A stretch of DNA of 64,000 bases from Trachythela sp. YZ-2020 (Eukaryota; Cnidaria; Anthozoa; Malacalcyonacea; Clavulariidae), in the NCBI GenBank assembly GCA_016169945.1, contig JADLSH010000367.1, positions 6,042,501 to 6,106,500 on the forward strand, given 5' to 3'. The notes under the pieces are model-generated. The model saw only the letters and a program-made list of their open reading frames with translations, did no database searches and was not told where the DNA came from. How positions within the stretch are numbered: the first letter of the stretch is position 1; every line of letters starts with the position of its first letter. The translations under genes and the position numbers were made by a program. Below are positions 63,903 through 64,000 of the stretch, one piece after another.

Positions 63903-63985
63903 CGACGAGGATGGAATTCGAACCCACGCGTGCAGAGCACAATGGATTAGCAGTCCATCGCCTTAACCCACTCGGCCACCTCGTC
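63903..63985 (-). tRNA. tRNA-Ser(GCT), extra D-loop base
   Basis: Type A copy of 83 nt with one additional base in the D-loop and a T-stem G-T pair (GAATTCC). Function uncertain. Confidence 0.6.
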
Positions 63986-64000
63986 TGCCTCTGTCGTCGA

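Larger units (their letters stand above)
50565..64000. repeat. tRNA-Ser satellite array with 740-bp higher-order repeat
   Basis: Fifty-six tRNA-Ser-related segments occur about every 246 bp. Left of about 52810 they are on the plus strand and irregular; to the right they are on the minus strand and, from 53657, follow a strict A-B-C order with a period of 739-740 bp (for example A copies at 53657, 54396, 55136, 55875 and 56615). Spacers of A, B and C units are alignable to one another (all contain TAAGACTCAAATCAC- or TATAACTCAAATCAA-like text), so the 740-bp unit arose from a triplicated monomer. The array continues past the right edge. Confidence 0.95.

Overview
The window is animal nuclear DNA. 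Genes are split by GT-AG introns, coding density is low, and the sequence is dominated by transposable elements of many classes (hAT-like and TTAA-type MITEs, a THAP/DDE transposase paired with a YqaJ/SWIM protein, BEL/Pao LTR elements, CR1/L2-like LINEs, a tyrosine-recombinase element). The element repertoire and an orphan protein family at 8.5-11.0 kb that I associate with corals and anemones suggest an anthozoan-like cnidarian; this is inference from protein resemblance only.

Layout. 0.4-4.0 kb: two convergent, decayed transposon genes (THAP/DDE_4 transposase on +, YqaJ/SWIM nuclease on -), the first split by a hAT-like MITE with a perfect 8-bp target duplication. 4.4-5.1 kb: a foldback element. 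6.2-7.4 kb: a 5'-truncated BEL/Pao integrase. 7.5-14.4 kb: a 6.9-kb block bounded by inverted repeats and TTAA, holding a frameshifted orphan gene with NHL-like propeller sequence and a repeat-rich hAT-like element. 14.4-26.5 kb: no convincing host gene; MITEs, minisatellites, a tRNA-related SINE and a tandem duplication (18.35-22.0 kb) whose copies serve as filled and empty sites for two MITE insertions.

26.8-49.2 kb: the one clear host gene, alkylglycerol monooxygenase (AGMO/TMEM195-like), + strand, reconstructed here as 14 coding exons, including two consecutive 33-nt microexons. All three histidine clusters of the fatty-acid-hydroxylase superfamily are present. Intron 4 holds a tyrosine-recombinase element with split direct repeats (A1...B1A2...B2), a gag-like zinc-knuckle gene and no visible reverse transcriptase. 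Intron 13 (10.6 kb) holds a three-level nest: a minus-strand LINE split by a BEL/Pao element with both LTRs, itself split by a plus-strand LINE with a TAA-repeat tail. A pogo/Tigger-like MITE and a possible minus-strand first exon follow the gene.

50.5-64.0 kb: a satellite-like array of tRNA-Ser(GCT) units. The basic monomer is about 246 bp. From about 53.6 kb three diverged monomers make a higher-order repeat of about 740 bp: type A carries an intact tRNA-Ser(GCT), type B a degenerate copy with a mutated T-arm, type C a better preserved copy with a CCT anticodon. The array changes orientation near 52.81 kb and runs off the right edge. Nine A copies are identical and canonical; most others are degenerate.
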